Both the position numbers and the translations under genes were made by a program. Below the pieces are notes generated by a model. It did no database searches. It saw only the letters and a program-made list of their open reading frames with translations, and was not told where the DNA came from. This document shows, one piece after another, positions 32,263 through 42,012 of a DNA stretch of 64,000 bases (position 1 is its first letter; each line of letters opens with the position of its first letter). The DNA comes from G965222505 sp965222505 (GTDB lineage: Bacteria; Bacteroidota; Rhodothermia; Rhodothermales; DATKEJ01), in contig OZ244956.1 of the NCBI GenBank assembly GCA_965222505.1, positions 434,001 through 498,000 of the forward strand, written 5' to 3'.

Positions 32263-34494
32263 ATGCCCCTCCGCTTGCTTTTAATACTACTCACCGTTCC
32301 GGTATGCCCGGCCCATGCGCAGGTCAACCTAGCCTTGAACCGGCCCGTTGCCGCTTCATCTTCGGAGGCCTGTTGTGGGAATGATAAGGCCAGCTATGCC
32401 GTGGATGCGCGATCTGAAACCCGTTGGGAAAGCAATTGGCGTGACGAGGAGTGGATTTACGTAGACCTGGGGACCCATTATGCGATTGAGCGTGTGGTCC
32501 TCCGCTGGGAGAATGCCTATGCGAAACGCTATGTGATTGAGGTGTCTGACCTGGCCGAACACTGGCAACCCATCCACACCGAAACCCAAGGAGAGGGGGA
32601 TGTAGACGACCTCACCAACCTATCCGGAACCGGCCGGTACATCCGGATGCGCGGGATTGAACGGGGCACTCCATTCGGCTACAGCTTATGGGAATTTGAA
32701 ATCTACGGTCGCCAACCGGGTGCCCCTCGGGCCTCGTTCATGGTGCCCCTCGGGCCGGTATTTATCCATGACGCTGTGGCCTTTGATGCCTCCGCTACAC
32801 TTGATGCAGAAGGCGATCCAATGATACACTACTGGGATTTTGGAGATGGGACCTCTGGAAAAGGGGTAACAACAGTCCATGCCTATGCCGCTCCCGGGAC
32901 CTACACCGTCACCTATACTGCATCGGACCGGGCTGGTTTTTCGGACCAGTTGCAACGGAACCTCGTGGTCCACGACCGTGCCCCAACCCCTGCCTTCAAC
33001 CTGTCCAGTATCTATCTGCCTCCCGGTGATTCGGTCTTTTTTGATGCCATGCCCTCCATCGACCATGACGGCGAAATCCAGGCCTATACCTGGGACTTTG
33101 GGGATGGGTCAACCGGCGTAGGTCGTACCACGGCCCATGCCTATACCGCTCCCGGTGAATATACCATTACCCTGGCCGTCACAGACAACGACGGGCAAAC
33201 CACCCGTACGGCCCATGACCTCGAAATAGCCCCTAAACGGCCCATTCGATTCCGAAACGGACGACCCATTCCCCGGACCATCGTTACAACCGACGGAGAA
33301 ATAGACGACCGAAGTTCGTTCACCCGCCTGTTGCTCTACACCAATGACTTCGATCTGGCCGGCATCGTCCCGACCAACTCGAAATGGCAAAAAGATGGGC
33401 ATGGCATCGGCTGGATACTGGACCTGATCGATCAATATGAAAAAGTTTACGCCAACCTGCTGGCCCACGACCCCCATTATCCCAAACCCATGGCCTTACG
33501 CAACCTGATCCGAGTGGGCAATGAAGACCGACATAAAATGCACCAGTATGGTACGGAGAACTTTTCACCCGGCGCAGACCTCATCGTATCGGTGTTGTTG
33601 GATGACGACCCTCGGCCTGTCTGGTTGCAAGCGTGGGGAGGAACCAATACCATTGCCCAGGCCCTGTGGCAACTCAAAAACGAGTTCCCGGAAGAAGAAG
33701 CCAAACGCGCCCTGGCCAAAGCCCGGATCTACGCCATCGCCAATCAGGACAGTACCATCTTCAAGCTCCCCGAACTGGTACCGGAAGCCCCCCTGGTCCT
33801 GAATTACCAGTTCATGGCCGTCAACTACCAACACGCGGGCCACCCATATTCTGACGATGAAATGTTCAGCCCGGCCTGGTTGAACGAACACATCAAGCAA
33901 AACCACGGCCCGCTCGGGACCGCCTATCCCCAGGACTATTTTAGTGAAGGCGACTCTCCCGCCTTCTTCCACCTCATGAACACCGGCCTCCGAAGTGATG
34001 AAAACCTAGCCTACGGCGGCTGGGGTGGGCGTTTTCAGATCAAACAAGGCCAGTTCTGGGTCGATGCCCAGGATGATGGAGATACCCTTAAACCCCTCTG
34101 GCGATGGCTCCCGGCGCTGCAAAACGACGTTGCAGCCCGGATGGACTGGACCGTCACTTCTACCTACGCAGAGGCCAACCACACCCCCGTTGCAGCACTA
34201 GTCCACCCTGACGACCTGATGGTAACATCAGGCGACACCGTTCACGTCGATGCACGCCCCACCCATGATCCTGACGGCAATGCCCTCACCTATCAGTGGT
34301 GGATCTATCCTGAAGCCGGAAGCTATGCCGGTGAGGTACCTGTTCATCTGGCAGACAGTCCCCAAGCCTATCTCATTGCCCCGGATGTACCCCGGCCCCA
34401 AACCCTCCACCTCATCCTGACGATAAAAGATGACGGGACCCCTTCGTTAACGGCGTACCGCCGGGTAATTGTCACCGTACAGCCCAAACATTAG
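32263..34494 (+). CDS. Secreted discoidin/PKD/DUF1593 nucleoside-hydrolase-like protein
   Basis: 743 residues from ATG 32263. Signal peptide (LLLILLTVPVCPAHAQ); discoidin/F5-8C-like domain (about 22-160: NLALNRPVAASSSEACCGND, ending FGYSLWEFEIYG); two PKD domains (about 165-250 and 255-345, each with YxWDFGDG and a HAYxAPGxYT repeat); DUF1593 domain (about 355-640: RTIVTTDGEIDDRSSFTRLL, PTNSKWQKDGHG), whose DxDD-type Asp cluster resembles nucleoside hydrolases; and a C-terminal beta domain. It likely binds glycans and cleaves an N- or O-glycoside. It sits alone between two insertion sequences. Confidence 0.9.
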   Translation: MPLRLLLILLTVPVCPAHAQVNLALNRPVAASSSEACCGNDKASYAVDARSETRWESNWRDEEWIYVDLGTHYAIERVVLRWENAYAKRYVIEVSDLAEHWQPIHTETQGEGDVDDLTNLSGTGRYIRMRGIERGTPFGYSLWEFEIYGRQPGAPRASFMVPLGPVFIHDAVAFDASATLDAEGDPMIHYWDFGDGTSGKGVTTVHAYAAPGTYTVTYTASDRAGFSDQLQRNLVVHDRAPTPAFNLSSIYLPPGDSVFFDAMPSIDHDGEIQAYTWDFGDGSTGVGRTTAHAYTAPGEYTITLAVTDNDGQTTRTAHDLEIAPKRPIRFRNGRPIPRTIVTTDGEIDDRSSFTRLLLYTNDFDLAGIVPTNSKWQKDGHGIGWILDLIDQYEKVYANLLAHDPHYPKPMALRNLIRVGNEDRHKMHQYGTENFSPGADLIVSVLLDDDPRPVWLQAWGGTNTIAQALWQLKNEFPEEEAKRALAKARIYAIANQDSTIFKLPELVPEAPLVLNYQFMAVNYQHAGHPYSDDEMFSPAWLNEHIKQNHGPLGTAYPQDYFSEGDSPAFFHLMNTGLRSDENLAYGGWGGRFQIKQGQFWVDAQDDGDTLKPLWRWLPALQNDVAARMDWTVTSTYAEANHTPVAALVHPDDLMVTSGDTVHVDARPTHDPDGNALTYQWWIYPEAGSYAGEVPVHLADSPQAYLIAPDVPRPQTLHLILTIKDDGTPSLTAYRRVIVTVQPKH

Positions 34495-34650
34495 AGCGTG
34501 CGACGTGAAGGTGGCGTTCTCATTTCTTAGCACAAGTCTCCCAGCAGTCTTTACCTGTTTTTAATCCCGACGTTATTGGTCCTATGAAATAGTCTTTTTA
34601 TTTTGTTGACTAACGGTCAATTTTTATCTGTTGGTTAATTTAATATAGAT

Positions 34651-35751
34651 TAGGACTTACGCAGCCAACGCCATTTTGAGGGTTGGATTACGCAGTTGTT
34701 CAATCATGTAGTCAGCCAGTAAATCGCGTTTGAGCGCATAGATGGTCGTAGCGAACTCACCTGCCAATGCCTTCAGACGTACCCACACCAATATCGCGCA
34801 ACCAATATGATTGCGTTGAATTCGCTCTTTGCGGCATTGACACCGTTCGATTCCCGTCGTCTGCTTGACTTCACGGTGGGCCTGCTCAATCTTCCAACGA
34901 AAGCCACAGACCTCTTCGGTGACTTCCAATGAATCTTGAGCTACATCATTGGTGATGAGGTAGTCCGTGCGGTCGGTTGAGACCACAATCCGAAACAGGC
35001 GTACGTGATGTCCTGAAGGCATCTTCTTGAGATGAATCACTTGGCCGCTGGCTTCATCTTCGCGGGTCCAAGCTAGGCTATCGACGCGCTGGTATCCAGA
35101 GACCGGAGATAGATTCACCTGCCGATTGGCTTTGATCGGGCAATAGTAGATCTTGCCCAATCGCTCGATCAACTTCAAAATCGGCATCGTTGCATACCAA
35201 GTGTCCATCAAAACGGTCGAATAGAGCAGCCGTTTATGAAAATGGGCCTGTTTGAGCATCTCGTCTACATGATCAAGCTTGGTCTTGCCGTCGGTCTCAG
35301 GGGCATAGATGCGATAGTCGATTACCCAGAAACGGTCCAGTTTCGGGTTGACATAGACACAGGTCACAACGCCGATGCCTTTGATGACCTGTTTACGGTT
35401 GCCACTCCATTGGCGACGGACCATGTCGATGGCATGGCTATAGTTTTTGTCCAAGACCGTATCATCAAAGACGAGATAGCCATCCTGATGCTGCACGACT
35501 TGGGTTTTGACATTGTCCCAAACCAAGCGTGGGGTGATCTTCTCGTCGGCCAGGTATCGGTTGATCGTATCATGACTCCATCGGCGATTGCCCGTCGCTG
35601 TTTGCGCATGATCGGCGAAGTAGGTCAGCGTGTAGTTGATCTGGGTCGAGAGCAGAAATTGGCAATAATCCAAGCGGGTCATAGTAGATCTGGAATGAAC
35701 GTTGAACATGCCATAGTTTACAACGAAATCACTACTTTTGCGTAAGTCCTA
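34651..35751 (-). mobile_element. IS701-like insertion sequence, complete
   Basis: 1101 bp with perfect 13-bp terminal inverted repeats TAGGACTTACGCA (34651-34663) and its complement (35739-35751), and a 4-bp direct repeat AGAT on both sides (34647-34650 and 35752-35755). The right duplication ends immediately before the ATG of the EEP gene. Contains one intact transposase. Confidence 0.88.
34657..35709 (-). CDS. IS701-like DDE transposase
   Basis: 350 residues. The triad is visible: LVFDDTVLDKNYSHAID (Asp), STVLMDTWYAT (Asp) and GFRWKIEQAHREVKQTTGI (Glu, with the RCQCR block after it), matching the IS701 lineage of the IS4 superfamily. Intact, no frameshift. A second start (MTRLDYCQF) lies nine codons in. 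It is oriented away from the EEP gene. Confidence 0.88.
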   Translation of the reverse strand: MFNVHSRSTMTRLDYCQFLLSTQINYTLTYFADHAQTATGNRRWSHDTINRYLADEKITPRLVWDNVKTQVVQHQDGYLVFDDTVLDKNYSHAIDMVRRQWSGNRKQVIKGIGVVTCVYVNPKLDRFWVIDYRIYAPETDGKTKLDHVDEMLKQAHFHKRLLYSTVLMDTWYATMPILKLIERLGKIYYCPIKANRQVNLSPVSGYQRVDSLAWTREDEASGQVIHLKKMPSGHHVRLFRIVVSTDRTDYLITNDVAQDSLEVTEEVCGFRWKIEQAHREVKQTTGIERCQCRKERIQRNHIGCAILVWVRLKALAGEFATTIYALKRDLLADYMIEQLRNPTLKMALAA

Positions 35752-35755
35752 AGAT

Positions 35756-36775
35756 ATGAAACCTCTTCGTTGGGCGATGTCGGCTTTGTTTTTTGTACCG
35801 GCATCTCTGTTTTACCTGTGGGGCAGTTCCGGGCGGTTATCCGAGGCCGAGATGACGGAATTGAAAGCCTATGCGCCTCCGGCTGCGCGTTCTGATGTTT
35901 TTACAGTGATGACGTACAATGTGGGCTACCTTTCGGGGATGTCCAATAACCAGGCCGTTGCTCCGGACCCAGCCTTGTATGCGGCCAACCTCAAACAGGT
36001 AGAGCGGGTGATGCAGGCCCTTCAACCGGATGTGGTGGGGTTGCAGGAAGTTGATTTTTCTTCGCACCGCTCCCAGTATGTCGATCAACTGGATGCCCTT
36101 GCCCAGGCGGGCGGATTTGCCTACGGCGCGAAGGCCGTGAATTGGGATAAACGGTATGTGCCCTTCCCTTATTGGCCCTATGAAGCCCAATTTGGCAGCA
36201 TCCTTTCCGGGCAAGCCGTACTGAGCCGGCATCCGATCTTGTCCCATGGGCGTATTGCCCTCGAACGACCGGCGGCCACCCCCTTCTATTATGATGCGTT
36301 TTACCTTGACCGCCTCGTCCAAACCACCCTCATCGACCTGGGCCGTCCGGTCATGGTGATGAACGTACACCTTGAAGCCTTCGACCAATCCAGTCGTGAG
36401 AATCAGGCCCGGTATGTCCGCGCCCTGTACGAACAGTACCGTGTGCAATACCCGGTTCTCATTATTGGCGATTTTAATAGTGTTCCCCCCTCAGCCTCCC
36501 GTAAAACAGGCTTTCCCGGCTACCCCGAGGATGACTTTTCTGAAGACCAGACCATTGCCATCCTGACGGAAGCCTCTTCCCTAAAGGCGGCCTTCTCTGA
36601 TCATCCCGTTGAAGAAGCCCATGGCTTCACCTACCCCTCTGCCAATCCCCTGATGAAGCTGGACTACGTCTTTTACGATGCAGCGCACATCACCCCTGTA
36701 GAGCGCTTCGTAGCCGCCGAAACCGGAGAAGCCTCGGATCACCTCCCGGTTTTAATGCGCTTCAGGATTAAATAA
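35756..36775 (+). CDS. Endonuclease/exonuclease/phosphatase family protein
   Basis: 339 residues. An N-terminal hydrophobic stretch (AMSALFFVPASLFYLWG) is a signal or anchor. EEP motifs in order: VMTYNVGYLSG, DVVGLQEVDFSS (metal Glu), VMVMNVHLEAF, VLIIGDFNSVP, and SDHLPVLMRF (catalytic Asp-His). Members cleave phosphodiesters of nucleic acid, sphingomyelin or inositol phosphates; membrane location favours a lipid or extracellular substrate. The IS701-like element is inserted 4 bases before its ATG, so the native ribosome site and promoter are cut off. Confidence 0.9.
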   Translation: MKPLRWAMSALFFVPASLFYLWGSSGRLSEAEMTELKAYAPPAARSDVFTVMTYNVGYLSGMSNNQAVAPDPALYAANLKQVERVMQALQPDVVGLQEVDFSSHRSQYVDQLDALAQAGGFAYGAKAVNWDKRYVPFPYWPYEAQFGSILSGQAVLSRHPILSHGRIALERPAATPFYYDAFYLDRLVQTTLIDLGRPVMVMNVHLEAFDQSSRENQARYVRALYEQYRVQYPVLIIGDFNSVPPSASRKTGFPGYPEDDFSEDQTIAILTEASSLKAAFSDHPVEEAHGFTYPSANPLMKLDYVFYDAAHITPVERFVAAETGEASDHLPVLMRFRIK

Positions 36776-36821
36776 GTCATGTTACGCAGATCAACTACAC
36801 GCTCACCGACGCCAGCGTGGG

Positions 36822-39800
36822 CTATTGGCTCATTTGCTCAGACAGCATCCGCGAACCGGTTGAAGGACGAGGTGGTCTGGTATTCCGATCATATTCTACG
36901 GTTACGCGCGCGGGGAATCGCAACATGAAATAGGTGCCTTTCCCTTTCTCGGATTCTACGGCGATAGCCCCTCCCATGAGTTCCGTCAGATGTTTACAGA
37001 TGGATAACCCCAGCCCACTCCCCTCAAAATGACGGGCCTCACCCGTAGATTCTTGCCTGAATTTGTCGAAGATGTAGGGCAAAAACGATTTACTGATCCC
37101 CACACCCGTATCCTTGACCCAGATGCGCACCTCATCATTGATCCCCCGGACCCCCACCGTGACTTGGCCAGATTCCGTAAATTTGATCGCGTTTCCAATC
37201 AGGTTTGACAGGATGCGTTCGAGAATATCGCGGTCCAGTTCAACTTCAATGAGGGTTGCTTTAGGGAGGATCAGGTGCATCCCCAGCCCTTTTTTGTTGG
37301 CTTGCGGCCTGAAGAAATCCACAGAATCCGTTACGAATTCTATCAAATTCATAGGCTGCTTGTTCAGGTAAAACTTTCCGCTCTCCAGTTGGGCCAGGTC
37401 CAACACAGAGTTGATCGTGCGGAGCAACCGATTGCCGCCCTTTAAAATGAGGGGTACCAGTTCCTTGTTTTCTTCGCTGAAATCGTCTTTGAGCAAGGAT
37501 GCAAAGCCAATCACAGCCGTCAGCGGGGTGCGTATCTCATGGCTCATATTCGACAGGAAGGCCGATTTCAGGCGGTCCAGTTCCCGCAATCGCTCGTTGG
37601 TTTTCCGCTCTCTTTTCAGTTCCTGCTGGTTGTACTTCAGTTCCAATTTCCGGCGCGTCAGGTAGATCTGTAACCGTACCAAAAGTACAGCGGCCACCAG
37701 AAAGAAGAACAGATAGAGCAAATTGGCCCACCAAGCCCTGTACCAAGGTGGCCGGACGGTGAGTTGCAATACGGCCCCTTCTTCGTTCCAAACACCATCG
37801 CTATTAGCTGATATGACCTGAAACATGTACTCTCCAGGCTCCAGGTTGGTGTAGGTGGCCTTGCGCTCAGAACCGGCACGCCGCCAACCGCTGTCAAATC
37901 CGACCAATTTATAAGCGTACTCGTTGTTCTCAGGGTAGGTATAGTGCAAACCGGCAAACTCAAAGGTTATGACCGAAGCTTCATGCGGCAGGGCCACGTT
38001 CTTCGCGTAGGTAATCAGGTTTGCAGATTCATTGGGAGACGATCTAAGAATGGAGCGGTCAAACAACTTAAGATCACGCAAGATGACCGTCGGCTGAACC
38101 GAGTTTTCTTGCAAGGCATCATACTGAAACATGTTTAACCCATTGATACCACCGAAGTACAGCATTCCGCTTCGGCCGCTATGGGCAACCCCGATCTCAT
38201 AATCTGCCGATTGGATTTGCCACTCAGTCCCATACGCCTCGAATAGTTTATCTTTGGGATCGTAACGCGCAAGCCCCCTGTTGGTACTGAGCCACAAGAA
38301 TCCACCCTGGTCTCGCACGATCCCCTTCACATAGTTATTTGGCAAATTACTGTTTTCAGTACTGTAGGTGGTAAATGTTTCTGTGACGGGATTGTAGTGT
38401 TGCAGGCCGATGTCCGTCCCAATCCAGAGCATGCGCGACGCCCCCTCTTCGAGGTACAAAGACAGTATCGAATTACTTATCATACCATCCTGATCATCCA
38501 ACTCATGTCCATAGCGATAAATGGTACTTGAGGTGTAGTCGATATAGTTTAAGCCGGAATTATAGGTCCCAACCCATATCCCTTGCGTCGTCCCTACCAT
38601 AGATACAATGTGATCCCCACTTATACTCTGTCCATCATCGGGATCATGGAGATACCGGACAAAAGTACCCTGTTGGGGATCAAACAGGTTTAACCCGGCC
38701 TCGGTACCCACCCACAGTTTCCCATTCGGGGCATCCAGCATTACTGTTACCGTGTTGTGGCTAATACTGGACGGGTCATTCGGATTATGCCGGTAACGCG
38801 TAAATCTGCCGGATTGGGGATGATACCGATTCAACCCTCCATTTTTTGTGCCCACCCATATGGTTCCAGCGGCATCCTCAAACAAAGCCGTGGCAAACAT
38901 ATCACTGATCGAGGATGAATCATAGGCCTTGTGTACAAAGTGCTCGATATTCGAGGTGCCATGCCTAAATCGGCTCACCCCACCGCCCATCGTACCCACC
39001 CATACGCTACCCTCCCGATCCTCAATCACACTCCCCACCTGAGCAACCCCTAACGTGATCGGTCTCGTGATATCATTGTTATACAAGCTGATTTGGCCAC
39101 GGTTGACATCAAACCAGGAAACCCCTTGCCCATCAGAACCTACCCAAAGAATACCGAAACGGTCAAAAAACAGACAGTTTATTGATGATTCATTCAAGCC
39201 ATCCCGTCCGTTTCTCCGTTCCATCACATGCGAAACCGTACCCTCATCTATATCCAGTTGATGTAAGCCTCCTCCCTCGACCCCATACCAAAACCGGCCA
39301 TCGACTGATTGGAGCATGTCTGTGATATGCCCTGAACCGAATTTGTGGTGCGCGTTCTGCGTGGCTTGATAATGATCAAACGCTCCCCTCTTTTGCATTC
39401 TGCTCAGGCCCTTGGGTGTTGAAACCCACAAGCTGCGGTCAGGGGCTTCATACAGTGCCAGCACGTAATTATCAGATAAGCCAAGCGGATTCCCTTCCTC
39501 TTTTTGGTAACGGGTTATTTCTCCGGTAGAGGGATCCAGCTTATTAATTCCACCTTTGGCCGTTCCAATCCAAATGCTGCCGTCATAGCCCGTCATGAGG
39601 GCTGTAATTTCGTCATCGCTCAGGCTTTCAGGTTGCATAGGGTCGTTTCGAAAGCGTGTAACGAGGCCGGAATTGGGATTGAGGCGGTTGAGTCCAGCAT
39701 CGAGGGTACCTACCCAAATGCTGCCGTCAACCCCGAGGGTCAGGGCCGAGATTTTATTGCTACTGATAGAGCTAAGGGCCTGGGGATTATGGCCAAAATG

Positions 39801-40202
39801 GCGAAACTGATTCGTCTGCGGATTCAGACGATCCAAACCGGCATCACGGGTACCCACCCAGATATGCCCCAGGTTATCCACCAGTAAGTCCGTGAGCCGG
39901 TGGCTGCTTAGGCTATTCGGGTCGTCGGCAAGTGGACGGAAGATATCGACCTGATACCCATCGAAACGATTAAGGCCATCCTGTGTAGCGAGCCAAATAA
40001 AACCCAATTCGTCCTGAGCAATGGCTTCAACGGTGCTATGGGACAAGCCGTCAGAGGCCGTGAGGTGTTGAAAGGGGTACGCAAATTGGGCATAAAGAAC
40101 AGATTGAGGGACAAGTAACCCAAGCGCACAAACGAGTGCACAAATAGCCCCGATGCGTACTTTGTACGCGCACTTCTGCGTATGTACTTGACAAGAGAAC
40201 AA
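36822..40202 (-). CDS. Two-component propeller sensor histidine kinase
   Basis: 1126 residues. Start TTG 40202 is chosen because GGGAGG lies 9 bases upstream and no ATG is near; a signal peptide (AICALVCALGLLVPQSVLYA) follows. About 14 Reg_prop repeats (GxIWVGTxxxGLxRxxP) form two propellers to about residue 770, then a Y_Y_Y domain, one membrane helix (LLYLFFFLVAAVLLV), HisKA with His888 in SNMSHEIRTPLTAVIGF, and an intact HATPase (LIGNAIKFTESG, VKDTGVGIS, SGLGLSICKH). Unlike hybrid systems it has no receiver or HTH domain and no regulator gene is adjacent. It would sense an extracytoplasmic glycan or similar ligand. Confidence 0.92.
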   Translation of the reverse strand: MFSCQVHTQKCAYKVRIGAICALVCALGLLVPQSVLYAQFAYPFQHLTASDGLSHSTVEAIAQDELGFIWLATQDGLNRFDGYQVDIFRPLADDPNSLSSHRLTDLLVDNLGHIWVGTRDAGLDRLNPQTNQFRHFGHNPQALSSISSNKISALTLGVDGSIWVGTLDAGLNRLNPNSGLVTRFRNDPMQPESLSDDEITALMTGYDGSIWIGTAKGGINKLDPSTGEITRYQKEEGNPLGLSDNYVLALYEAPDRSLWVSTPKGLSRMQKRGAFDHYQATQNAHHKFGSGHITDMLQSVDGRFWYGVEGGGLHQLDIDEGTVSHVMERRNGRDGLNESSINCLFFDRFGILWVGSDGQGVSWFDVNRGQISLYNNDITRPITLGVAQVGSVIEDREGSVWVGTMGGGVSRFRHGTSNIEHFVHKAYDSSSISDMFATALFEDAAGTIWVGTKNGGLNRYHPQSGRFTRYRHNPNDPSSISHNTVTVMLDAPNGKLWVGTEAGLNLFDPQQGTFVRYLHDPDDGQSISGDHIVSMVGTTQGIWVGTYNSGLNYIDYTSSTIYRYGHELDDQDGMISNSILSLYLEEGASRMLWIGTDIGLQHYNPVTETFTTYSTENSNLPNNYVKGIVRDQGGFLWLSTNRGLARYDPKDKLFEAYGTEWQIQSADYEIGVAHSGRSGMLYFGGINGLNMFQYDALQENSVQPTVILRDLKLFDRSILRSSPNESANLITYAKNVALPHEASVITFEFAGLHYTYPENNEYAYKLVGFDSGWRRAGSERKATYTNLEPGEYMFQVISANSDGVWNEEGAVLQLTVRPPWYRAWWANLLYLFFFLVAAVLLVRLQIYLTRRKLELKYNQQELKRERKTNERLRELDRLKSAFLSNMSHEIRTPLTAVIGFASLLKDDFSEENKELVPLILKGGNRLLRTINSVLDLAQLESGKFYLNKQPMNLIEFVTDSVDFFRPQANKKGLGMHLILPKATLIEVELDRDILERILSNLIGNAIKFTESGQVTVGVRGINDEVRIWVKDTGVGISKSFLPYIFDKFRQESTGEARHFEGSGLGLSICKHLTELMGGAIAVESEKGKGTYFMLRFPARVTVEYDRNTRPPRPSTGSRMLSEQMSQ

Positions 40203-40277
40203 GCCTTGTGGCCTCCCAGAAATATCTGCCCTTTATTTGCCTCAGTGCTGAATATACGGCATTTTTCGTAAAATGGG

Positions 40278-40285
40278 TAATTTTG
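40278..40285 (+). promoter_or_regulatory. Possible Bacteroidota-type -7 element upstream of the ammonia-lyase
   Basis: TAATTTTG matches the TAnnTTTG consensus of Bacteroidota promoters, 70 bases upstream of the ATG at 40355. No convincing -33 TTTG is seen at the usual distance. Confidence 0.25.
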
Positions 40286-40354
40286 AACACGCATGATGCC
40301 TGAAGCACTGGCCCTTTCCGAGCCCAAAATCATCTCACAATCACACCATCACCT

Positions 40355-41353
40355 ATGGCTTCCTTACCTACTGAATTTGCAGACCTTGAGGCCGTAACGA
40401 CTGAAGATGTTGAACGGGCCCACCGACGCCTGGCCGGCATCGTAAACCAGACACCGGTCTGTACCTCTCGCACAGTTAACCAACGAACGGGAGCCGAAGT
40501 CTTTTTCAAGTGTGAGAACTTTCAACGCACGGGGGCCTTCAAATTCAGGGGGGCATACAATGCCATCGCGCAACTTTCACCCGCGCAACGGGCAGCCGGT
40601 GTGCTCACCTATTCTTCCGGCAACCACGCCCAAGCCATCGCGCTGGCAGGTGCTCTGCTGGGCGTTCACACAGCCATCATTATGCCGCAGGATGCACCTG
40701 AGGTCAAACGGCAAGCAACGGCCAGCTATGGGGCTGAAATTATCCTCTACGACCGAGCCGAACGATCCCGGGAAGCCCTGGCACATGAACTCAATGCGGC
40801 CAGAGGCGCAACCCTCATCCCCCCCTATGATCATCCACATGTCATTGCAGGACAAGGCACTGCGGCCTGTGCATTGTTTGAAGAGGTTGGTGCACTTGAT
40901 GTACTGGTGGTCTGTTGTGGCGGTGGGGGTTTCCTCTCCGGCTCGGCGCTGGCCGCCAAAGCCAGACCTGAGAACGTACACGTGGTTGGGGTTGAACCTG
41001 AAGCCGGTGACGATGCCACCCGTTCCTTTTATTCCGGTACCCTACAATCAGTTGAAAACCCAGACACCATCGCCGATGGTGCCCGCACACCTTATCTCGG
41101 GCGTTATACCTTCCCGCTCGTCTGCCATCATGTAGATCAGATGGTGACGGTCTCTGACGACGCACTCATCCGTACCATGTACTTTATGTGGCAACGGATG
41201 AAATTGGTGGTGGAACCCACGGGCGTCCTGGCCGCAGCCGCTGTCCTTGAAGGAAAAGTAGCGGTCCAAGGCGCACGGGTTGGGGTGTTGATCAGCGGAG
41301 GAAATGTCGATCTGCAATATGCCGCCCACCTATTTACGCGGCTCGGTAAGTGA
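40355..41353 (+). CDS. PLP-dependent threonine/serine ammonia-lyase or racemase
   Basis: 332 residues. FFKCENFQRTGAFKFRGAYN is the PLP-lysine motif, YSSGNHAQAIALAGAL the substrate loop, VVCCGGGGFLSGSALAAKA the phosphate-binding glycine loop and VLISGGNVDL the C-terminal PLP contact. No ACT regulatory domain, so it is the short catabolic TdcB / serine racemase / threo-3-hydroxyaspartate dehydratase group; the exact substrate is not readable. Its 3' end overlaps the convergent HD-domain gene by 24 bases. Confidence 0.92.
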   Translation: MASLPTEFADLEAVTTEDVERAHRRLAGIVNQTPVCTSRTVNQRTGAEVFFKCENFQRTGAFKFRGAYNAIAQLSPAQRAAGVLTYSSGNHAQAIALAGALLGVHTAIIMPQDAPEVKRQATASYGAEIILYDRAERSREALAHELNAARGATLIPPYDHPHVIAGQGTAACALFEEVGALDVLVVCCGGGGFLSGSALAAKARPENVHVVGVEPEAGDDATRSFYSGTLQSVENPDTIADGARTPYLGRYTFPLVCHHVDQMVTVSDDALIRTMYFMWQRMKLVVEPTGVLAAAAVLEGKVAVQGARVGVLISGGNVDLQYAAHLFTRLGK

Positions 41354-42010
41354 GATAAACCGATCCAGTTCATCCTGTAGCTGTATTTTCAATGGATGTA
41401 AGCGGGGGTCGTTGTGCTGATCTGCGATTTCCAGCACCGATTCAAAGTACCACCTTTGCGAAACGGGCCCGGCGCTCAGGGCACGACGGCCCTCTCCATT
41501 TGAAAAAATATCAATGCCTTTGCTTAAGGCCTGGTTCATGGACCACAGGTTATGCAGCTTGTCGGCCAGGCTTATGGCCAGGGAAGAAACCGTCCCGTTC
41601 TCCAACTGCTCCAGGTACTGTTCCTTTCGATCTTGCCAGGTGTACCATCTGCCCAGCGGATCTTTCTTCATCTCGGTTACGCCACGTACATAATCCGCGA
41701 CCTCAGCACCCATCTCCCGGACCAGTTGATCGAACGAAAACACCTCTGCTTCGCTGTTTTCATCTTCAAGGATGTCATGTAAGAATCCTGCTGCAACGGT
41801 GGCATCGTCCCACCCGACCCGTTGAAGGGTCATGGCAACAGCCGTGAGATGGGCCATGACCGGTGTACGTACCCTTCCCCCACCGTTTCGCCCAAAAGCC
41901 GGTTTCCGCCACTTGCTCTTTCGATACGTTTGATCGTGCCATTCAGAGGCCAGTTCAATAGCCTGCTCGATGAGTGGGGAAAAGGGTACAGCAAGATCGG
42001 TAGGATTCAT
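41330..42010 (-). CDS. HD-domain hydrolase (SpoT/MESH1-like)
   Basis: 226 residues. HD-type metal residues are present: H in TPVMAHLTAVAMTL, the HD pair in GFLHDILEDENS and the late Asp in ISLADKLHNLWSMN, the order seen in (p)ppGpp hydrolases. There is no synthetase, TGS or ACT domain, so it is a small stand-alone hydrolase. Insert QDRKEQYLEQL between motifs is typical. It starts 2 bases after bshC ends and shares that transcript. Confidence 0.82.
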   Translation of the reverse strand: MNPTDLAVPFSPLIEQAIELASEWHDQTYRKSKWRKPAFGRNGGGRVRTPVMAHLTAVAMTLQRVGWDDATVAAGFLHDILEDENSEAEVFSFDQLVREMGAEVADYVRGVTEMKKDPLGRWYTWQDRKEQYLEQLENGTVSSLAISLADKLHNLWSMNQALSKGIDIFSNGEGRRALSAGPVSQRWYFESVLEIADQHNDPRLHPLKIQLQDELDRFISLTEPRK

Positions 42011-42012
42011 AG

